Positions 49,598-58,706 of a stretch of DNA of 64,000 bases are shown here, piece by piece. Made by a program: the position numbers and the translations under genes. The DNA comes from IMCC45349 sp047219225 (GTDB lineage Bacteria; Bacteroidota; Bacteroidia; Flavobacteriales; Flavobacteriaceae), in contig NZ_CP178208.1 in the NCBI RefSeq assembly GCF_047219225.1, forward strand, positions 372,001 to 436,000. Reading direction: 5' to 3'. The notes beneath the pieces are model-generated. The model had not been told where the DNA came from. It worked only from the letters and a program-made list of their open reading frames with translations, and did no database searches. The number at the start of each line of letters is the position of its first letter. The first letter of the stretch is position 1.

Positions 49598-49630
49598 AAA
49601 CCGCTTCAAGTATTTTGAAGCGGTTTTTTT
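49598..49630 (+). terminator. Hairpin terminator
   Basis: AAACCGCTTCAA pairs with TTGAAGCGGTTT around GTATT and is followed by T's. Confidence 0.92.
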
Positions 49631-49680
49631 ATACTATTATTTAAGTATCTTAGCCATTCAAATAACAAAAAACACTAAAA

Positions 49681-51471
49681 ATGCTAAAACAAATTTTAAC
49701 TCTGTTATGCTTTACAGTTATTATTTCTGCTTGTAAAGAAGATTCAAAAACAGAAACTAGCAATAACAAAACAACCCCAAAAATTGCTTTTAATAATGTA
49801 CTAGATGCGTATTATCAAGATGGATTAAAATTAAATCCAATTAATGCAACTGCTGCTGGAGACAATAGGTATAATGACCAATTTCCTAACTTTTTATCTA
49901 GCGAATACCAAAACAAATTAAAAACTCATTATAATAATTACTTAGAAAAAATAAGTCATTATGATGATGCGTCATTAAGTGACAGCGAAAAAATGAGTAA
50001 AGCTGTTTTAAAGTGGGAATGCGACATTAATTTGGCTGCTTTAAACTTTAGACAAGATTATTTCCCTATAGATCAAATGTGGTCACCAAACTTATTTTTT
50101 GGTCAATTAGCTAGTGGTTCATCGGCACAACCATTTAATACTGTTGAAGATTATAACAAATGGTTACAACGAATGGATGGCTACCTAACTTGGTTAGCAA
50201 CTGCCGAAGAAAAAATGAGAGAAGGAATGGCTAATGGCTATGTTTTACCTAAATCATTAATTTTAAAAGTAGTACCACAATTAGCTGCGTTAACAAATTC
50301 TGATATCGAAAATCATTTATTCTATACTCCAATAAAAAATATGCCTGAAAGTTTTTCGAACGAAGACAAAGAAAAACTAACTAAAGCTTATAAAAACGTT
50401 ATTACAAATAAAGTAATTCCTACCTATCAAAGTATTCATGATTTTATGAATACAGAATACTTAGCTGCTGGTAGAACAACTTCTGGAATTGATGCAATTC
50501 CTAACGGAAAAGCATATTATGATCACCAAATAAAAACGTACACAACTACAAATATGACTGCCGATGAGATTCATCAATTAGGTTTAAGTGAAGTAGCACG
50601 TATTTTAGCAGAAATGGAAAAAGTAAAAACTGAAGTTGGTTTTGAAGGTACAATTATCGATTTTTTTGATTTTGTTAGAAATAATAAAGAGTTGATGCCA
50701 TTCACTACTCCAGAACAAGTAGTTGCTAACTTTAATAATATTCATGAACGCATGAAACCTCAAATAGAAAAGCTATTTGATATTAAACCTAAAACACCTT
50801 TTGAAGTAAGACGTACTGAAGCTTTTAGAGAAAAATCTGCAAGTGCAGAATACAACCCAGGATCTCTTGATGGTACTCGACCAGGAATTTTCTATACACC
50901 AATTCCAGATGCAACTGCTTACAACACATTTAGCGATGAAGCATTATTTTTACACGAAGCGATTCCAGGACACCATTACCAAATCTCTTTAACTCAAGAG
51001 AGTACAGAATTACCAGAGTTTAGAAAAACATTATGGTATAGTGGTTATGGAGAAGGTTGGGCTTTATATACCGAATCTTTAGGAAAAGAACTAGGATTAT
51101 ATGAAGACCCTTATCAATATTTTGGAATGTTAGGAATGGAAATGCATCGCGCAATTCGTTTGGTTGTTGATACTGGAATGCATACAAAAGGATGGACAAG
51201 AGAACAAGCAATTAAATATTCTTTAGAAAATGAAGCTGAAAGTGAAGCTAGTATTACTTCAGAAATTGAACGCTATATGGCTAATCCTGGACAAGCATTA
51301 TCTTATAAAATAGGACAGTTAAAAATTAGAGAATTACGTGCTAAAGCCGAAAAAGAATTAGATAACAAATTTGATATTCGCCAATTCCATAACCAAGTAT
51401 TAGAAACAGGTTGTGTGCCTTTAGCTTTATTAGAAGACAAAATAAACAATTGGATTACAGCTAATAAATAA
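49681..51471 (+). CDS. DUF885 family metallopeptidase-like lipoprotein
   Basis: A lipoprotein signal (MLKQILTLLCFTVIISAC) and a 580-residue mature region. The family motif HEAIPGHHYQ lies near residue 424 and EGWALYTESLGKELGLYEDPYQYFGMLGMEMHRAIRLVVDTGMH near 457, supplying the likely zinc ligands (H-E-x-x-x-x-H-H and a distal Glu). DUF885 proteins are thought to be zinc carboxypeptidases. At 596 residues it is full length. Secreted to the envelope. Confidence 0.92.
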   Translation: MLKQILTLLCFTVIISACKEDSKTETSNNKTTPKIAFNNVLDAYYQDGLKLNPINATAAGDNRYNDQFPNFLSSEYQNKLKTHYNNYLEKISHYDDASLSDSEKMSKAVLKWECDINLAALNFRQDYFPIDQMWSPNLFFGQLASGSSAQPFNTVEDYNKWLQRMDGYLTWLATAEEKMREGMANGYVLPKSLILKVVPQLAALTNSDIENHLFYTPIKNMPESFSNEDKEKLTKAYKNVITNKVIPTYQSIHDFMNTEYLAAGRTTSGIDAIPNGKAYYDHQIKTYTTTNMTADEIHQLGLSEVARILAEMEKVKTEVGFEGTIIDFFDFVRNNKELMPFTTPEQVVANFNNIHERMKPQIEKLFDIKPKTPFEVRRTEAFREKSASAEYNPGSLDGTRPGIFYTPIPDATAYNTFSDEALFLHEAIPGHHYQISLTQESTELPEFRKTLWYSGYGEGWALYTESLGKELGLYEDPYQYFGMLGMEMHRAIRLVVDTGMHTKGWTREQAIKYSLENEAESEASITSEIERYMANPGQALSYKIGQLKIRELRAKAEKELDNKFDIRQFHNQVLETGCVPLALLEDKINNWITANK

Positions 51472-51493
51472 GTGTAACTATTTTCTAGTAGTT

Positions 51494-51527
51494 AAAAACC
51501 ATCTTGCTAATGTAAGATGGTTTTTTT
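51494..51527 (+). terminator. Terminator of the DUF885 gene
   Basis: AAAAACCATCTT pairs with AAGATGG plus seven T's around an eight-base loop. Confidence 0.88.
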
Positions 51528-51601
51528 ATTTATTTAAATACCATTGGTAAGTATTCTTTTACTAATTTAGAAGAGAATTCATTTATACTCAAACAATAAA
51601 T

Positions 51602-52090
51602 ATGAAAAAACTATCTATTATATTCTTTTGCTTATTTACTATGGCTACGCTTGCTCAAGAAAAAAAGTTATGGGCAAAATCATTTATTAATAAAGAAGCT
51701 CCAAAATTAGTTGTAGAAAAATGGTTAACAGACAAACCAGATACAACTGGTAAGTTTATACTCATTGACTTTTGGGCAACTTGGTGTGGTCCTTGTAAAA
51801 GAGCAATTCCAGAAATGAATGCACATCAAAAAGAATTTAAAGATAAGCTAGTAGTAATTGGTATTAGTGATGAAGACAAGGCCACTGTAAAAAAACATAC
51901 AAGCCCAAAAATTGAATATTACAGTGCCATTGACACACAAAAAAGATTAAAAAATATATATGAAGTACAAGGTATACCTCATTGTGTAATTATTAATCCC
52001 GAAGGTATTGTAGTTTGGGAAGGCTGGCCTCATTTAGAAGGTTACGAATTAACTTCGGAAGTAATACGAGAGCTTATTGAAAGTAAATAA
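51602..52090 (+). CDS. Exported TlpA-like thioredoxin
   Basis: A signal peptide (MKKLSIIFFCLFTMATLAQ) and a thioredoxin domain with W-C-G-P-C in LIDFWATWCGPCKRAIPEM (Cys near 63 and 66). The later VQGIPHCVIINPEGIVVWEGWPH carries the cis-Pro and an extra Cys. It probably reduces periplasmic disulfides. It lies 10 bases before an unrelated gene. Confidence 0.9.
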   Translation: MKKLSIIFFCLFTMATLAQEKKLWAKSFINKEAPKLVVEKWLTDKPDTTGKFILIDFWATWCGPCKRAIPEMNAHQKEFKDKLVVIGISDEDKATVKKHTSPKIEYYSAIDTQKRLKNIYEVQGIPHCVIINPEGIVVWEGWPHLEGYELTSEVIRELIESK

Positions 52091-52100
52091 TATAGATTGA

Positions 52101-52730
52101 ATGGAAGTTATTGAAAGTTTAAAATTTCATGAGAAAAACGAAATGGATTCTTGGTATGATCTTAGTGAAAAAGAATCTAGAAAGTTTTTAAAAGAATTAG
52201 TAAAGTACACAAATAAAAACCCTACCGAAATAGAACAGTATTGTATCAATACTATTCCTAGTGAATATTCGAGTTTAAGCATTATTTATGAAGCTTTATC
52301 AGAGTATTCTAACAGATGGAACTCAATTTTATTAAACGAAATCAAGAGAGTTGTTACTCTAGCAAAAAACAACTCCATAAAACCAGAAGTACTAGATATC
52401 CTTACAGATATAGAAACCGAAGACATCTACTCAAAAGATGAAGAGATTTATATTGAAATACTCAACTTTTTAACTACTAATCTAGAATTAAATAATAATC
52501 CAAAATTTAACATCGAACTTTTAGAAGTTATTGATTGGTTTTTAATAGACCTAGATGAAGATGACGATATTAATGAATCAGAAAATTGGTTTAAAGCTAT
52601 TGAAGTATTAGCAATTAATGGAGACTCCATAGTGAAATCAAAAGCTCAAAAAGTTGTTAATTCTAATGAATTTGAAAAATCTTTACCTACTACTTCTTTT
52701 ATGGATAGATTAAAAAGTTTATTCAAATAA
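52101..52730 (+). CDS. Acidic cytoplasmic protein of unknown function
   Basis: A 209-residue protein without signal or membrane segment. Its composition is acidic, with helical stretches (SLKFHEKNEMDSWYDLSEKESRKFLKELVKYTNKNPTEIEQYC and LNFLTTNLELNNNPKFNIELLEVIDWFLIDLDEDDD), reminiscent of ARM/HEAT-type helical repeats. No family recognised. It begins a run of small genes up to 54341 on one strand, some of them overlapping. Confidence 0.7.
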   Translation: MEVIESLKFHEKNEMDSWYDLSEKESRKFLKELVKYTNKNPTEIEQYCINTIPSEYSSLSIIYEALSEYSNRWNSILLNEIKRVVTLAKNNSIKPEVLDILTDIETEDIYSKDEEIYIEILNFLTTNLELNNNPKFNIELLEVIDWFLIDLDEDDDINESENWFKAIEVLAINGDSIVKSKAQKVVNSNEFEKSLPTTSFMDRLKSLFK

Positions 52731-52748
52731 ATAACTTAAAAAGGCTAT

Positions 52749-53156
52749 ATGAAAAAAGGCATTTTTGAAGCTCTCCTATTTTACTTTTTAGGTTTTGGAA
52801 TTGCTATAACTACATATTTAATATACGGCCACCCTTATATTCATGCTCCAGGAATCCACCATTTCATAATACTAATTACTCTAATAATAGGGTTTATTTG
52901 GATGATTATTAGTTTACTTTTTGTAGTAATAAAAAAGAATTCAAAACACAAAGGAATGCTTACAGTTCATTTTACAATTTTATTTAGTTGCTTCCTTTAT
53001 TTTTATTTTTCAATAAAACCGTTTTCAAAAAAAGAAAGTATTACTGAATCTAATTCTGTAAAAACAATTAAGAAAAAGGATTCTATATTGATTTACCATA
53101 ATAGCAATCTAGTATTTTTGAAAGTAAAAGATTCTGTACATTTGGACTTAAGGTAA
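52749..53156 (+). CDS. Small membrane protein of unknown function
   Basis: A 135-residue protein with three hydrophobic helices (about 6-24, 38-62 and 72-92) followed by a charged tail with VKTIKKKDSILIYHNSNLVFLKVKDSVHLDLR. No family recognised. It starts 18 bases after the previous gene and ends four bases before the methyltransferase. Confidence 0.7.
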   Translation: MKKGIFEALLFYFLGFGIAITTYLIYGHPYIHAPGIHHFIILITLIIGFIWMIISLLFVVIKKNSKHKGMLTVHFTILFSCFLYFYFSIKPFSKKESITESNSVKTIKKKDSILIYHNSNLVFLKVKDSVHLDLR

Positions 53157-53160
53157 TAAG

Positions 53161-53796
53161 ATGGATCAATTAAAAAACACAACAAAAATATTTAACGATT
53201 GTGCCCAAGAGTATGAGAATAAATTCATGAATGTGGATTTATATTCTGATAGCCTAAATTTATTTTGCAAACAAATTGAAAAACATAAGGCTAAAATATT
53301 AGAGATAGCATGTGGTCCAGGAAACATAACTAAATACTTATTAGATAAACGTCCAGATTATAAAATTTTAGGTTTAGATATAGCTCCAAAAATGATAACC
53401 TTAGCCAAACAAAATAATCCTACAGCAAATTTTAAGGTTATGGATTGTCGTGCAATCACTAATATTAAAGAAACTTTTGATGCTATAATGTGTGGATTTG
53501 CATTTCCGTATTTCACAAAACAAGAAGCACTTACCTTCATTAAGGATGCATATTCACTATTAAACCCAAATGGTATTATTTATATAAGTACTATGGAAGG
53601 TAAAAATAGTACTTCGGGTTATAAGCTTCCTAGTTCTGGAGAAGGACCTGAGCTTTTTATTAATTATCATGAAACCGAATATCTTATTAAAGCATTAAAA
53701 GAAAACAACTTTGAAATAACACATCAAAGCCTTCAAGATTATCCTGAATATAATAGTTCTGCTAGTGTAGATTTAATACTTATTGCTAAAAAATGA
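53161..53796 (+). CDS. SAM-dependent methyltransferase
   Basis: A 211-residue class I methyltransferase: motif I ILEIACGPGNITKYLL (near 44-59), ILGLDIAPKMITLAKQNNP, motif II/IV DAIMCGFAFPYFT, and the late GIIYISTMEG. The substrate is not predictable; the C-terminal half is shorter than that of ubiquinone/menaquinone enzymes. It overlaps the next gene by four bases. Confidence 0.9.
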   Translation: MDQLKNTTKIFNDCAQEYENKFMNVDLYSDSLNLFCKQIEKHKAKILEIACGPGNITKYLLDKRPDYKILGLDIAPKMITLAKQNNPTANFKVMDCRAITNIKETFDAIMCGFAFPYFTKQEALTFIKDAYSLLNPNGIIYISTMEGKNSTSGYKLPSSGEGPELFINYHETEYLIKALKENNFEITHQSLQDYPEYNSSASVDLILIAKK

Positions 53797-54341
53797 AAAT
53801 AAAGCCCAATGCTGCTCCAAGTGAATTATCGTCCCCATTCTTTATTAAGAACAAAAAATTTTGTTCAACATTTGAATCTTTTATTGCTTCTAAAAACGGA
53901 ACTGTAAAAGGACAATACAACGCATGGACATATACTATTTTTGGTAAAATTAATAACCCGAAAAATTGGGACTTGAAGTATTTAAAAGTTCCAATAGAAT
54001 CTGGCAGCTTATTAGTTCATTATTTTTATAAAAACGAACGAATTTCAGCCATTTGGTCTACTAAGCGTAATACTACAAAAGAGAATTCGTTTCTCATACG
54101 AAAGAAAAAGAGATTTGATTTTTTAAACCCAAAAAACAAATTTTTAGTAGGCTATGAGAATTACACAATTAAGACCAAAAACTTAGATTTAAAGTTGATT
54201 GAACAATTAAAAATTGAATTAGAAAAAGTTATTAAATCTAAAGAACTGTATAAAATAGATTTTTCTAATGATAGACTAACTATTGAAATAAGAACTGAAA
54301 AACACTACTTCGATATATTTGAAAAAATATCGGAATTATAA
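53793..54341 (+). CDS. Protein of unknown function
   Basis: A 182-residue, Lys-rich cytoplasmic protein (LKYLKVPIESGSLLVHYFYKNERISAIWSTKRNTTKENSFLIRKKKRFDFLNPKNKFLVGYENYTIKT). I recognise no domain. It starts with an ATGA overlap with the methyltransferase stop, so it is translated from the same mRNA, and converges with the VanX-like gene. Confidence 0.7.
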   Translation: MKIKPNAAPSELSSPFFIKNKKFCSTFESFIASKNGTVKGQYNAWTYTIFGKINNPKNWDLKYLKVPIESGSLLVHYFYKNERISAIWSTKRNTTKENSFLIRKKKRFDFLNPKNKFLVGYENYTIKTKNLDLKLIEQLKIELEKVIKSKELYKIDFSNDRLTIEIRTEKHYFDIFEKISEL

Positions 54342-54345
54342 ACTC

Positions 54346-55023
54346 CTACTCTACTGGAAAATCAAAATATGTTTTTGGAAAAGGCTCGCCATTTAATGTA
54401 AAATGCCACCACTCTTTTGGATAATGTCTAAATCCATGTTTACGCATTACTGTTTGTAATAACATTCTATTAGCTCGTTGCTGTGTAGTTAAGTTTGCAT
54501 GAGCTACCCATGAAGCTTCTCCAAAAAAGTCATAAGGACTTCCCATGTCTAACGGTTCGCATGTATTAATATCAACCAAAGTAATATCAACAGTACTACC
54601 TCTACTATGTCCAGAACGTGTTCCAATATATTCCTCTTTAAATAAATTTCGTTTTTCTACTTCTGGGTAGAAAATATGCTTATTAATAGTATCATTTTCT
54701 ACTTTAGCCCAACGCACAAAATGGTTTACTGCTTGTTGTGGTCTATAACTATCGTAAACTAGAATCGACAAATTATACTGCTTCAATTCTTCTTGCACAT
54801 TCTTTAAAGCTATAGCTGCTTGCTTACTTAAAATACAAACCTCAGCATTATAACCATCTATTGGAGTTCCAACAAAATTATAATTAGATAAATATCTAAG
54901 TTCAACCTTTACACTTGGTATTATATTTTCGACATATACAAAACCTTCAGGAAGTTGACTTTTAGTTTGAGCCTGCATTAACATTACAAACAACAGTAGT
55001 AAAAGTGTAAGTTTTTGTTTCAT
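54346..55023 (-). CDS. VanX-type D-alanyl-D-alanine dipeptidase
   Basis: A signal peptide (MKQKLTLLLLLFVMLMQAQ) precedes a peptidase M15D domain: YLSNYNFVGTPIDGYNAEVCILSKQAAIALKNVQEEL, YDSYRPQQAVNHFVRWA, the zinc site SGHSRGSTVDITLVD (His and Asp near 139 and 146), and EWWHFTLNGEPFP (catalytic Glu and third zinc His). It hydrolyses D-Ala-D-Ala, in the periplasm here. In flavobacteria it serves cell-wall turnover rather than vancomycin resistance. Confidence 0.93.
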   Translation of the reverse strand: MKQKLTLLLLLFVMLMQAQTKSQLPEGFVYVENIIPSVKVELRYLSNYNFVGTPIDGYNAEVCILSKQAAIALKNVQEELKQYNLSILVYDSYRPQQAVNHFVRWAKVENDTINKHIFYPEVEKRNLFKEEYIGTRSGHSRGSTVDITLVDINTCEPLDMGSPYDFFGEASWVAHANLTTQQRANRMLLQTVMRKHGFRHYPKEWWHFTLNGEPFPKTYFDFPVE

Positions 55024-55062
55024 AAGTTTTGAAGTTAAGCTAATTTAGAAAAAAATAATGCA

Positions 55063-55665
55063 ATGCCACTTTTTAATACTTCAGAATATATAGACTTAAA
55101 ATTAAAAGATGCAAATGTTTTATACTATCCCAATTTCTTTAATCTATCTGAAGCTAACACTTACTTATCTAAAATACTAAGTAACACTAAATGGCAACAA
55201 GACACGATTACTGTTTATGGCAAAACCTATCAACAGCCACGCTTAACAGCTTTATATGCCAACAATAATAAATTTTATAGCTACTCAAATATTGTTATGC
55301 ATCCATATAATTTCACTAATACGCTCTTAGAAATAAAACAAAAAATTGAAATAAACACAAACACACAGTATACAACTTGCTTATTAAATCAATACAGAAA
55401 TGGTCAAGACAGTAATGGATGGCATGCTGATAATGAAAAAGAATTAGGCGAAGACCCGATTATTGCATCTATTAGCTTTGGTGCAGAACGTATATTCCAT
55501 TTAAAGCATAAAACCGACTCAAACCTAAAACATAAACTAATATTACAACACGGAAGTTTATTATTAATGAAAGAAGGTACACAAAGGCATTGGCTACATC
55601 AACTACCAAAAACAAAAAAAGATATTGGAAAACGAATTAATTTAACTTTTAGATATATAAAATAA
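55063..55665 (+). CDS. AlkB-like 2-oxoglutarate/Fe(II) dioxygenase
   Basis: A 200-residue protein of the AlkB family: NVLYYPNFFNLSEANTYLSKIL, QPRLTALYAN, the Fe(II) site WHADNEKELG (H-x-D near 128-130), IASISFGAERIFHLKH, and the distal His with the 2OG-binding Arg in RHWLHQLPKTKKDIGKRINLTFRY. It removes alkyl lesions from nucleic acids. A single gene with its own terminator. Confidence 0.92.
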   Translation: MPLFNTSEYIDLKLKDANVLYYPNFFNLSEANTYLSKILSNTKWQQDTITVYGKTYQQPRLTALYANNNKFYSYSNIVMHPYNFTNTLLEIKQKIEINTNTQYTTCLLNQYRNGQDSNGWHADNEKELGEDPIIASISFGAERIFHLKHKTDSNLKHKLILQHGSLLLMKEGTQRHWLHQLPKTKKDIGKRINLTFRYIK

Positions 55666-55694
55666 GAAACCGAGTTCCCTCAAACTCGGTTTCT
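55665..55694 (+). terminator. Terminator of the alkB-like gene
   Basis: AGAAACCGAGTT pairs with AACTCGGTTTCT around CCCTCA. It overlaps the stop codon; the following T tract is short. Confidence 0.8.
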
Positions 55695-56009
55695 CTAATT
55701 TGCTTTTTATATTACAATGTAGATTTAGGGTCTCTAGATTTACACGTAATGCAAATATTAATTAATTAATCCATTGAACTAAAAACTATTTTTTTAGTAC
55801 ACTTCAAATATAAAACAGATATTCAAACAACCGTTAAAAAACACTATTTATTCGATGAAATACACTTTTTTTTAACATTTACAGGTTAAAAACATATTAA
55901 TTCGACGAAATACACGCTTCTCATTTATCTATTTCAACTAAAAATCATCATCAAAAAAATAAATAAAGTAGTAATTTCGTTAAAAGTTTATTGGAATTCA
56001 TCAGATAAA
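55695..56009 (+). other. Intergenic region with a 50-base-spaced direct repeat
   Basis: Two copies of a ~30-base sequence lie exactly 50 bases apart: TTCGATGAAATACAC begins at 55851 and TTCGACGAAATACAC at 55901, each preceded by a GTTAAAAA..ACA segment. They are upstream of the alpha/beta hydrolase gene. ATTAATTAATTAATC at 55757-55771 is a further low-complexity AT stretch. Nothing else was recognised. Confidence 0.5.
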
Positions 56010-56018
56010 ATGCACCTA

Positions 56019-56942
56019 ATGAAGCATGTCATTATTACAATTTGTATAATTATTAGTAATACACTCTTTTCTCAAGAAAATTACAATATTCAAGATATTA
56101 GCATAAACCAACATATTGATGGGACATTACTCCTACCCAATGAAATGGAAACGTATCCTTTAGCAATTATTGTTGCTGGAGCTGGACCTACTGATAGGAA
56201 TGGCAATCAAAATTTCATGCAAAATAATTCGTTAAAAAAATTAGCTGAAGGTTTATCCAATAATGGCATAGCGACTTTTAGATATGATAAACGAATAGTT
56301 AAGCAAATACGACAAGGAAATGTGAGTAGCAACATTATGTTTGATGATTTTGTTACTGATGCAATTTCAACCTTAAAGTTTTTTAAGTCTAAAACAAACT
56401 TTAGCAGCATTTATATTATTGGTCATAGCCAAGGTAGTTTAGTTGGTATGTTATGTGCTAAAGAAGGTGTCTCAGGTTTCATATCGTTAGCTGGTGCTGG
56501 AAAACCAATAGATGAAGTAATATTAGATCAAATAAACGCTACTGCACCAATGTTTAATGAAGATGCAAAAAAAGCATTCAATATTATAAGAAGTGGTGAA
56601 ACTACTACCGACTTTCCACTAGCTTTATCATCAATATTTAGTATAGATATTCAACCATTTATGAGTAATTGGATGCAATACAACCCTCAAAGCATTATTC
56701 AAACTTTAGAAATACCTGTTTTAATTATAAATGGGACAAAAGACATACAAGTAAGTACAGACGAAGCCGATTTACTACATATAGCAAAAAAGGATTCGCA
56801 ACTTGTAATTATTAATAACATGAATCATATATTGGTGCCTATAGATGGAGACAGACTTGAAAATAGCAAATCCTATAACGAACCTCATCGAACTCTATCA
56901 GTGGAACTAATAGATAAAATAACCTCTTTTATCAAACAATAA
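56019..56942 (+). CDS. Exported alpha/beta hydrolase
   Basis: I chose ATG 56019 over 56010 because it gives a standard signal peptide (MKHVIITICIIISNTLFSQ). The mature ~290-residue hydrolase has IIVAGAGPTDRNGNQ as oxyanion region, nucleophile Ser in IIGHSQGSLVGML, and the catalytic His in NNMNHILVP near the C-terminus. The family covers peptidases and esterases; the substrate is unknown. Likely periplasmic. Confidence 0.85.
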   Translation: MKHVIITICIIISNTLFSQENYNIQDISINQHIDGTLLLPNEMETYPLAIIVAGAGPTDRNGNQNFMQNNSLKKLAEGLSNNGIATFRYDKRIVKQIRQGNVSSNIMFDDFVTDAISTLKFFKSKTNFSSIYIIGHSQGSLVGMLCAKEGVSGFISLAGAGKPIDEVILDQINATAPMFNEDAKKAFNIIRSGETTTDFPLALSSIFSIDIQPFMSNWMQYNPQSIIQTLEIPVLIINGTKDIQVSTDEADLLHIAKKDSQLVIINNMNHILVPIDGDRLENSKSYNEPHRTLSVELIDKITSFIKQ

Positions 56943-56972
56943 ACCACAACTAAATAAAATAGCAATAAAAGT

Positions 56973-57002
56973 AAAAAGCATCGTTTATAACGATGCTTTT
57001 TT
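56973..57002 (+). terminator. Terminator of the hydrolase gene
   Basis: AAAAAGCATCGTT pairs with AACGATGCTTTTT around TAT, with a T tract. Confidence 0.9.
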
Positions 57003-57167
57003 ACTACTAACCAACCAAATATATTACTTATAAATATGTATTAAGTAATACATTAACAATAATGCAAGTACTGTGCCAAAACCGAATTATTACTAAAAAT
57101 TTGGAAATACAAAAGATAAAATATATCTTTATGATATCATTTTAATATCATTATAAATTTAAAGATC

Positions 57168-58028
57168 ATGAAAGAAGAAAAAATTATAGTACCTGCAAAT
57201 GGTTATTTAATGTTGTTTGTTTTCCTAGCGCTGTTTTTTGGAAGCATTGCTACACTAATAATTACTGAAAACCCTATTTATATTATTTCAATTGTTGTTG
57301 CCATATTTATAGCTCCAGGTTTTATAATGGTACAACCAAATAACTCTAGAGTATTATTACTATTTGGTAAATATGTTGGTACAGTAAATAAAAATGGATT
57401 CTATTGGGTAAATCCTTTTTATACAAAAAAGAAAATATCACTTCGTGCTAGTAATTTTGATAGTGAGCGTTTAAAAGTAAACGATAAACTTGGTAACCCA
57501 ATTATGATTAGTACAATCTTAGTATGGAGAGTTCAAGACACTTATAAAGCAGCTTTTGATGTAGATAATTACGAAAATTTTGTTCGTGTACAAACAGATG
57601 CAGCAGTACGTAAATTAGCTAGTATGTATCCTTATGATAACTTTGCTGATGAAGGGCATGTAGAAGACATCACATTACGTTCTAGTGTTAATGAAGTAAG
57701 TGAAACTCTTGAAAAAGAAATTGACGAGCGTTTATCTATTGCTGGAATAGAAGTACTTGAAGCACGTATTGGTTATTTAGCCTATGCCCAAGAAATTGCA
57801 AATGCAATGTTAAAACGTCAGCAAGCAACTGCCATTGTAGCTGCTAGACATAAAATTGTTGAAGGTGCTGTAAGCATGGTAGAAATGGCTTTAGAAGAAT
57901 TAGGTAAAAAGGAAATTGTTGATTTAGACGAAGAACGTAAAGCAGCTATGGTAAGTAATCTTATGGTTATATTATGTGGAGACAAAGATGCTTCTCCAGT
58001 TTTAAACACAGGAACTTTAAGTCATTAA
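57168..58028 (+). CDS. SPFH/Band 7 family membrane protein
   Basis: A 286-residue stomatin/prohibitin-like protein with two N-terminal membrane helices (YLMLFVFLALFFGSIATLII and IYIISIVVAIFIAPGFIMV), then the SPFH domain: QPNNSRVLLLFGKYVGTVNKNGFYWVNPFYTKKKISLRASNF, LVWRVQDTYKAAFDVDNYENFVRVQTDAAVRKLASMYPYDN, and a coiled region ending MLKRQQATAIVAARHKIVEGAVSMVEMAL. It scaffolds membrane microdomains. It is first in a four-gene set. Confidence 0.93.
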   Translation: MKEEKIIVPANGYLMLFVFLALFFGSIATLIITENPIYIISIVVAIFIAPGFIMVQPNNSRVLLLFGKYVGTVNKNGFYWVNPFYTKKKISLRASNFDSERLKVNDKLGNPIMISTILVWRVQDTYKAAFDVDNYENFVRVQTDAAVRKLASMYPYDNFADEGHVEDITLRSSVNEVSETLEKEIDERLSIAGIEVLEARIGYLAYAQEIANAMLKRQQATAIVAARHKIVEGAVSMVEMALEELGKKEIVDLDEERKAAMVSNLMVILCGDKDASPVLNTGTLSH

Positions 58029-58031
58029 TAA

Positions 58032-58196
58032 ATGAAAGAATATAAAGTAGAAACACCTTCGTTAGGGTTTAGAAATAGAGCCAAAAAACTTGAAGAATTC
58101 TTGAACAATACAGCAAGAGAAGGTTGGGCATTAAAAGAAACTGTTCTAGGAGAAGGCGGTTACGTTGTTATCTTTGAACGCGATAAAAATAGATAA
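58032..58196 (+). CDS. DUF4177-like small protein (54 aa)
   Basis: A 54-codon frame from ATG 58032, three bases after the SPFH stop, ending in TAATG that shares one base with the next start. The protein (start MKEYKVETPSLGFRN, later LEEFLNNTAREGWALKE and GGYVVIFERDKNR) has the DUF4177 pattern of a short alpha/beta domain with EGWxL. The tight spacing on both sides shows that it is translated as part of the SPFH operon. Confidence 0.85.
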   Translation: MKEYKVETPSLGFRNRAKKLEEFLNNTAREGWALKETVLGEGGYVVIFERDKNR

Positions 58197-58705
58197 TGAG
58201 TAATAAAAGACCACGCATAAAAGTACCTTTTGAATCCATTGACATTATAATGGAAGGTATTTCTATTACGCTTATTTTATTAATGGTAATTTATGCTGCT
58301 ATGGAATATACTAGCTTACCTGAGAGTATTCCTACGCATTTTAATGCCAAAGGAGAACCAGATGATTACAGCAACAAAACTGCTATTTGGCTATTACCAA
58401 TAATTGCAACAGTAACGTATATAGGTTTATTTATTATTAATAAATATCCACACATACACAATTACATGGTTAACATCACTGAGGAAAATGCTTTAAAAAA
58501 CTATAGATTTAGCACGAGAATAGTTAGAATAGTAAACTTATTAACCATTGTCCTTTTTACGTACATTACATATCATATTATTCAAAGTGCAAAAGGCGCA
58601 CAAATAGAATTAGGTTCATGGTTTTTACCTATTGTAATTGGATGTAGTGTTATTTTACCAATAGGCATTTTAATCTATATGAAAAAACTAAACAAAAACA
58701 ATTAA
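58196..58705 (+). CDS. DUF1648-domain membrane protein
   Basis: A 169-residue membrane protein: N-terminal helix (IIMEGISITLILLMVIYAAM), the DUF1648 signature LPESIPTHFNAKGEPDDYSNKTAIWLLPIIA, and three more helices to the C-terminus (VNLLTIVLFTYITYHII and WFLPIVIGCSVILPIGILIY). Function unknown, though DUF1648 proteins are often paired with SPFH or regulator genes. It starts inside the TAATG of the preceding gene. Confidence 0.88.
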   Translation: MSNKRPRIKVPFESIDIIMEGISITLILLMVIYAAMEYTSLPESIPTHFNAKGEPDDYSNKTAIWLLPIIATVTYIGLFIINKYPHIHNYMVNITEENALKNYRFSTRIVRIVNLLTIVLFTYITYHIIQSAKGAQIELGSWFLPIVIGCSVILPIGILIYMKKLNKNN

Positions 58706-58706
58706 C

